From: Mytilus californianus
Taxonomy: Eukaryota > Mollusca > Bivalvia > Mytilida > Mytilidae
Length of the DNA stretch: 64,000 bases
NCBI RefSeq assembly: GCF_021869535.1
Contig: NW_026262701.1
Span: 47,619,278-47,683,277 of the forward strand
Direction of reading: 5' to 3'
The position numbers were made by a program, and so were the translations under genes. Shown here in pieces: positions 59,301-64,000 of the stretch (positions are counted from its first letter, which is position 1; each line of letters starts with the position of its first letter). Below the pieces are notes generated by a model. The model did no database searches, was not told the DNA's origin, and saw only the letters and a program-made list of their open reading frames with translations.

Positions 59301-62300
59301 ATGATCCGTTCATCCTTTTTCGACTCTTCAAAATTCAAGAGTCAATCCCAAATTGAGGTAAATTATATGGCCTTCCAAATACCGTTTCGATTCCTAACAT
59401 CACTGAAGAGACATTAATTGTCGAAATCCGGATATGGTGTACAAATTTTTGCACCTCATGTTTGCGATATACCATCTTTTCCGCAAGTTTATTGTTTTCT
59501 GTTTGGTATTAAATTAATATAATTAAGATCCGTTGTGTTACATCTGTGATCCGTTTATTTGGCAATCGCCATGGCAGTCAGCAAGGTTTAAGAACATCCG
59601 TTGTTCGACCTGCTAGTCAAATGCGTTTTGTTAAAATATACTTTTTCACTTTTTTGGTCTTTTGGAAAATGTTGTTTGTGCTGTATTTAGACCCCTCTAC
59701 AAAGAAATTTGTTTTGCATGCACACGTATAAAAATTGCGGTTTTTATCCAACGCAATCATAGGTTTGAACGTTGTTTTCAATTTAGACTTGTTTATATTT
59801 TTTCGTTTGGGCTTGTATTATATTTGCCTTCGGGTTTATATGATCCGTTCATCCTATTTCGACTCTTCAAAATTCAAGAGTCAATCCCAAATTGAGGTAA
59901 ATTATATGGCCTTCCAAATACCGTTTCGATTCCTAACATCACTGAAGAGACATTAATTGTCGAAATCCGGATATGGTGTACAAATTTTTGCACCTCATGT
60001 TTGCGATATACCATCTTTTCCGCAAGTTTATTGTTTTCTGTTTGGTATTAAATTAATATAATTAAGATCCATTGTGTTACATCTTCGATCCGTTTATTTG
60101 GCAATCGCCATGGCAGTCAGCAGGGTTTAAGAACATCCGTTGTTCGACCTGCTAGTCAAATGCGTTTTGTTAAAATATACTTTTTCACTTTTTTGGTCTT
60201 TTGGAAAATGTGGTTTGTGCTGTATTTAGACCCCTCTACAAAGAAATTTGTTTTGCATGCACACGTATAAAAATTGCGGTTTTTATCCAACGCAATCATA
60301 GGTTTGAACGTTGTTTTCAATTTAGACTTGTTTATATTTTTTCGTTTGGGCTTGTATTATATTTGCCTTCGGGTTTATATGATCCGTTCATCCTATTTCG
60401 ACTCTTCAAAATTCAAGAGTCAATCCCAAATTGAGGTAAATTATATGGCCTTCCAAATACCGTTTCGATTCCTAACATCACTGAAGAGACATTAATTGTC
60501 GAAATCCGGATATGGTGTACAAATTTTTGCACCTCATGTTTGCGATATACCATCTTTTCCGCAAGTTTATTGTTTTCTGTTTGGTATTAAATTAATATAA
60601 TTAAGATCCGTTGTGTTACATCTGTGATCCGTTTATTTGGCAATCGCCATGGCAGTCAGCAAGGTTTAAGAACATCCGTTGTTCGACCTGCTAGTCAAAT
60701 GCGTTTTGTTAAAATATACTTTTTCACTTTTTTGGTCTTTTGGAAAATGTTGTTTGTGCTGTATTTAGACCCCTCTACAAAGAAATTTGTTTTGCATGCA
60801 CACGTATAAAAATTGCGGTTTTTATCCAACGCAATCATAGGTTTGAACGTTGTTTTCAATTTAGACTTGTTTATAATTTTTCGTTCGACTTGTTTATAAT
60901 TTTTCGTTTGGGCTTGTATTATATTTGCCTTCGGGTTTATATGATCCGTTCATCCTTTTTCGACTCTTCAAAATTCAAGAGTCAATCCCAAATTGAGGTA
61001 AATTATATGGCCTTCCAAATACCGTTTCGATTCCTAACATCACTGAAGAGACATTAATTGTCGAAATCCGGATATGGTGTACAAATTTTTGCACCTCATG
61101 TTTGCGATATACCATCTTTTCCGCAAGTTTATTGTTTTCTGTTTGGTATTAAATTAATATAATTAAGATCCGTTGTGTTACATCTGTGATCCGTTTATTT
61201 GGCAATCGCCATGGCAGTCAGCAAGGTTTAAGAACATCCGTTGTTCGACCTGCTAGTCAAATGCGTTTTGTTAAAATATACTTTTTCACTTTTTTGGTCT
61301 TTTGGAAAATGTTGTTTGTGCTGTATTTAGACCCCTCTACAAAGAAATTTGTTTTGCATGCACACGTATAAAAATTGCGGTTTTTATCCAACGCAATCAT
61401 AGGTTTGAACGTTGTTTTCAATTTAGACTTGTTTATAATTTTTCGTTTGGGCTTGTATTATATTTGCCTTCGGGTTTATATGATCCGTTCATCCTTTTTC
61501 GACTCTTCAAAATTCAAGAGTCAATCCCAAATTGAGGTAAATTATATGGCCTTCCAAATACCGTTTCGATTCCTAACATCACTGAAGAGACATTAATTGT
61601 CGAAATCCGGATATGGTGTACAAATTTTTGCACCTCATGTTTGCGATATACCATCTTTTCTGCAAGTTTATTGTTTTCTGTTTGGTATTAAATTAATATA
61701 ATTAAGATCCGTTGTGTTACATCTGTGATCCGTTTATTTGGCAATCGCCATGGCAGTCAGCAGGGTTTAAGAACATCCGTTGTTCGACCTGCTAGTCAAA
61801 TGCGTTTTGTTAAAATATACTTTTTCACTTTTTTGGTCTTTTGGAAAATGTTGTTTGTGCTGTATTTAGACCCCTCTACAAAGAAATTTGTTTTGCATGC
61901 ACACGTATAAAAATTGCGGTTTTTATCCAACGCAATCATAGGTTTGAACGTTGTTTTCAATTTAGACTTGTTTATAATTTTTCGTTTGGGCTTGTATTAT
62001 ATTTGCCTTCGGGTTTATATGATCCGTTCATCCTTTTTCGACTCTTCAAAATTCAAGAGTCAATCCCAAATTGAGGTAAATTATATGGCCTTCCAAATAC
62101 CGTTTCGATTCCTAACATCACTGAAGAGACATTAATTGTCGAAATCCGGATATGGTGTACAAATTTTTGCACCTCATGTTTGCGATATACCATCTTTTCC
62201 GCAAGTTTATTGTTTTCTGTTTGGTATTAAATTAATATAATTAAGATCCGTTGTGTTACATCTGTGATCCGTTTATTTGGCAATCGCCATGGCAGTCAGC

Positions 62301-63589
62301 AGGGTTTAAGAACATCCGTTGTTCGACCTGCTAGTCAAATGCGTTTTGTTAAAATATACTTTTTCACTTTTTTGGTCTTTTGGAAAATGTTGTTTGTGCT
62401 GTATTTAGACCCCTCTACAAAGAAATTTGTTTTGCATGCACACGTATAAAAATTGCGGTTTTTATCCAACGCAATCATAGGTTTGAACGTTGTTTTCAAT
62501 TTAGACTTGTTTATAATTTTTCGTTTGGGCTTGTATTATATTTGCCTTCGGGTTTATATGATCCGTTCATCCTTTTTCGACTCTTCAAAATTCAAGAGTC
62601 AATCCCAAATTGAGGTAAATTATATGGCCTTCCAAATACCGTTTCGATTCCTAACATCACTGAAGAGACATTAATTGTCGAAATCCGGATATGGTGTACA
62701 AATTTTTGCACCTCATGTTTGCGATATACCATCTTTTCCGCAAGTTTATTGTTTTCTGTTTGGTATTAAATTAATATAATTAAGATCCGTTGTGTTACAT
62801 CTGTGATCCGTTTATTTGGCAATCGCCATGGCAGTCAGCAGGGTTTAAGAACATCCGTTGTTCGACCTGCTAGTCAAATGCGTTTTGTTAAAATATACTT
62901 TTTCACTTTTTTGGTCTTTTGGAAAATGTTGTTTGTGCTGTATTTAGACCCCTCTACAAAGAAATTTGTTTTGCATGCACACGTATAAAAATTGCGGTTT
63001 TTATCCAACGCAATCATAGGTTTGAACGTTGTTTTCAATTTAGACTTGTTTATATTTTTTCGTTTGGGCTTGTATTATATTTGCCTTCGGGTTTATATGA
63101 TCCGTTCATCCTATTTCGACTCTTCAAAATTCAAGAGTCAATCCCAAATTGAGGTAAATTATATGGCCTTCCAAATACCGTTTCGATTCCTAACATCACT
63201 GAAGAGACATTAATTGTCGAAATCCGGATATGGTGTACAAATTTTTGAACCTCATGTTTGCGATATACCATCTTTTCCGCAAGTTTATTGTTTTCTGTTT
63301 GGTATTAAATTAATATAATTAAGATCCGTTGTGTTACATCTGTGATCCGTTTATTTGGCAATCGCCATGGCAGTCAGCAGGGTTTAAGAACATCCGTTGT
63401 TCGACCTGCTAGTCAAATGCGTTTTGTTAAAATATACTTTTTCACTTTTTTGGTCTTTTGGAAAATGTGGTTTGTGCTGTATTTAGACCCCTCTACAAAG
63501 AAATTTGTTTTGCATGCACACGTATAAAAATTGCGGTTTTTATCCAACGCAATCATAGGTTTGAACGTTGTTTTCAATTTAGACTTGTT
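56366..63589 (+). repeat. 539-bp satellite, 13 units plus a partial
   Basis: Unit starts (ATGCGTTTTGTTAAAATATA) are at 56366, 56905, 57444, 57982, 58520, 59059, 59621, 60160, 60699, 61261, 61800, 62339, 62878 and 63417 (partial). Units are nearly identical. Those at 59059 and 60699 are 562 bp because of a 23-bp TTCGACTTGTTTATAATTTT-type duplication. Each unit has a hairpin GACTCTT-CAAAATTC-AAGAGTC. ORFs of 61-105 codons recur only because the DNA repeats. The array is bounded by (TA)n on the left (56350-56365). Confidence 0.97.
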
Positions 63590-63596
63590 ATATATT

Positions 63597-63846
63597 ATCC
63601 AACGCAATCATAGGTTTGAACGTTGTTTTCAATTTAGACTTGTTATATATATATAAGAAGTCTAAATTGAAAACAACGTTCAAACCTATGATTGCGTTGG
63701 ATAAAAACCGCAATTTTTATACGTGTGCATGTAACAAATTTCGTTGTAGAAGGGTCTAAATACAGCACAAACAACATTTTCCAAAAGATCAAAAGAGTGA
63801 AAAAATATATTTTAACAAAACGCATTTGACTCGCAGGTCGAACAAC
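63597..63846. repeat. Inverted end of the 539-bp array
   Basis: After the last partial unit, a short direct copy (63597-63644) is followed by a reverse-complement copy of about 189 bases (63658-63846), separated by TATATATATATAAG. The inverted copy differs from the array units at several sites, so it is older or less homogenised. A second (TA)n lies at 63847-63857. Confidence 0.9.
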
Positions 63847-63857
63847 TATATATATAT

Positions 63858-64000
63858 CTGGTAGTCTCGTATACTTGAAATAAAGTTACAACTTCATAAT
63901 CACAATAATTTTATTTTATACATTTATTTTATAAATAATGTGAATTTGACGTCTTTGCTACATTTCGATAAATTTAGCTCGAAGAAGATTGTTACATCAT
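63858..64000. other. Right flank of the array
   Basis: AT-rich DNA with no feature seen. Confidence 0.5.

Noticed and set aside
56407..63527. Dozens of 61-105-codon ORFs repeated every 539 bp
   Set aside because: They recur because the DNA is a satellite. Overlapping frames are all open to similar extents, variants change residues freely, and no domain is recognisable.

Overview
The window is eukaryotic, AT-rich, intron-bearing and dominated by repeats. It has no bacterial operons and only a few short stretches of coding quality. Dispersed repeat types that I associate with marine mussels (Mytilus-like bivalves), together with a gene combining an IgGFc-binding-type domain and a PAN/apple-like domain, suggest a bivalve mollusc chromosome. 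That assignment is inference from family knowledge, not from a search.

Two spliced gene models are supported by matching splice phases. (1) On the minus strand at 1017-1902, three small exons encode a roughly 100-residue secreted cysteine-rich protein: signal peptide, CPGC-type cysteine module and short tail, all joined in phase 1, with a poly(A) signal downstream. (2) On the plus strand at 37315-48894, a secreted-protein gene has four visible exons: a 69-nt leader exon, a 1303-nt exon carrying the IgGFc-binding-type domain, a 37-nt microexon and a terminal PAN-like exon. The big exon carries a one-base frameshift near 39817. The last intron (about 7.7 kb) holds a mobile-element relic and a 5.9-kb satellite of 128 units of 46 bp. 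A third coding candidate at 49114-49662 contains five in-frame 72-bp repeats. A weaker one is an exon-like open stretch at 55337-55518.

The rest is mobile DNA and tandem repeats. DNA transposons with recognisable ends include a 2.4-kb CACTA-type element (16040-18435, TSD TAG), an 831-bp Mutator-like element with an 8-bp TSD and a broken FLYWCH zinc-finger relic (26576-27406), a 542-bp element with TATA flanks (29797-30338), a roughly 1.5-kb element with long inverted ends (31895-33373), a 492-bp element with TSD CAT (52016-52507) and a 246-bp MITE-like element (9533-9778). Three dispersed families recur. I call them R1 (6130, 13875, 30828, 31605, 34567, 35379), R2 (10049, 30681, 37780, 53095) and R3 (11100, 12807, 20640, 22951). 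A 1.3-kb tandem duplication (15104-20275) predates, or is interrupted by, the CACTA insertion.

Major arrays: a 48-bp minisatellite that arose inside an R2 copy (10157-10587), a 30-bp array (40487-40697), the 46-bp satellite (42432-48323), a 40-bp degenerate array (49985-51533), and a 539-bp satellite of 13 units plus a partial (56366-63589). The 539-bp array ends in an inverted partial unit and is bounded by TA runs. Several long palindromes with GC-rich cores are scattered through the window. Most short ORFs are chance frames in AT-rich or repetitive DNA.
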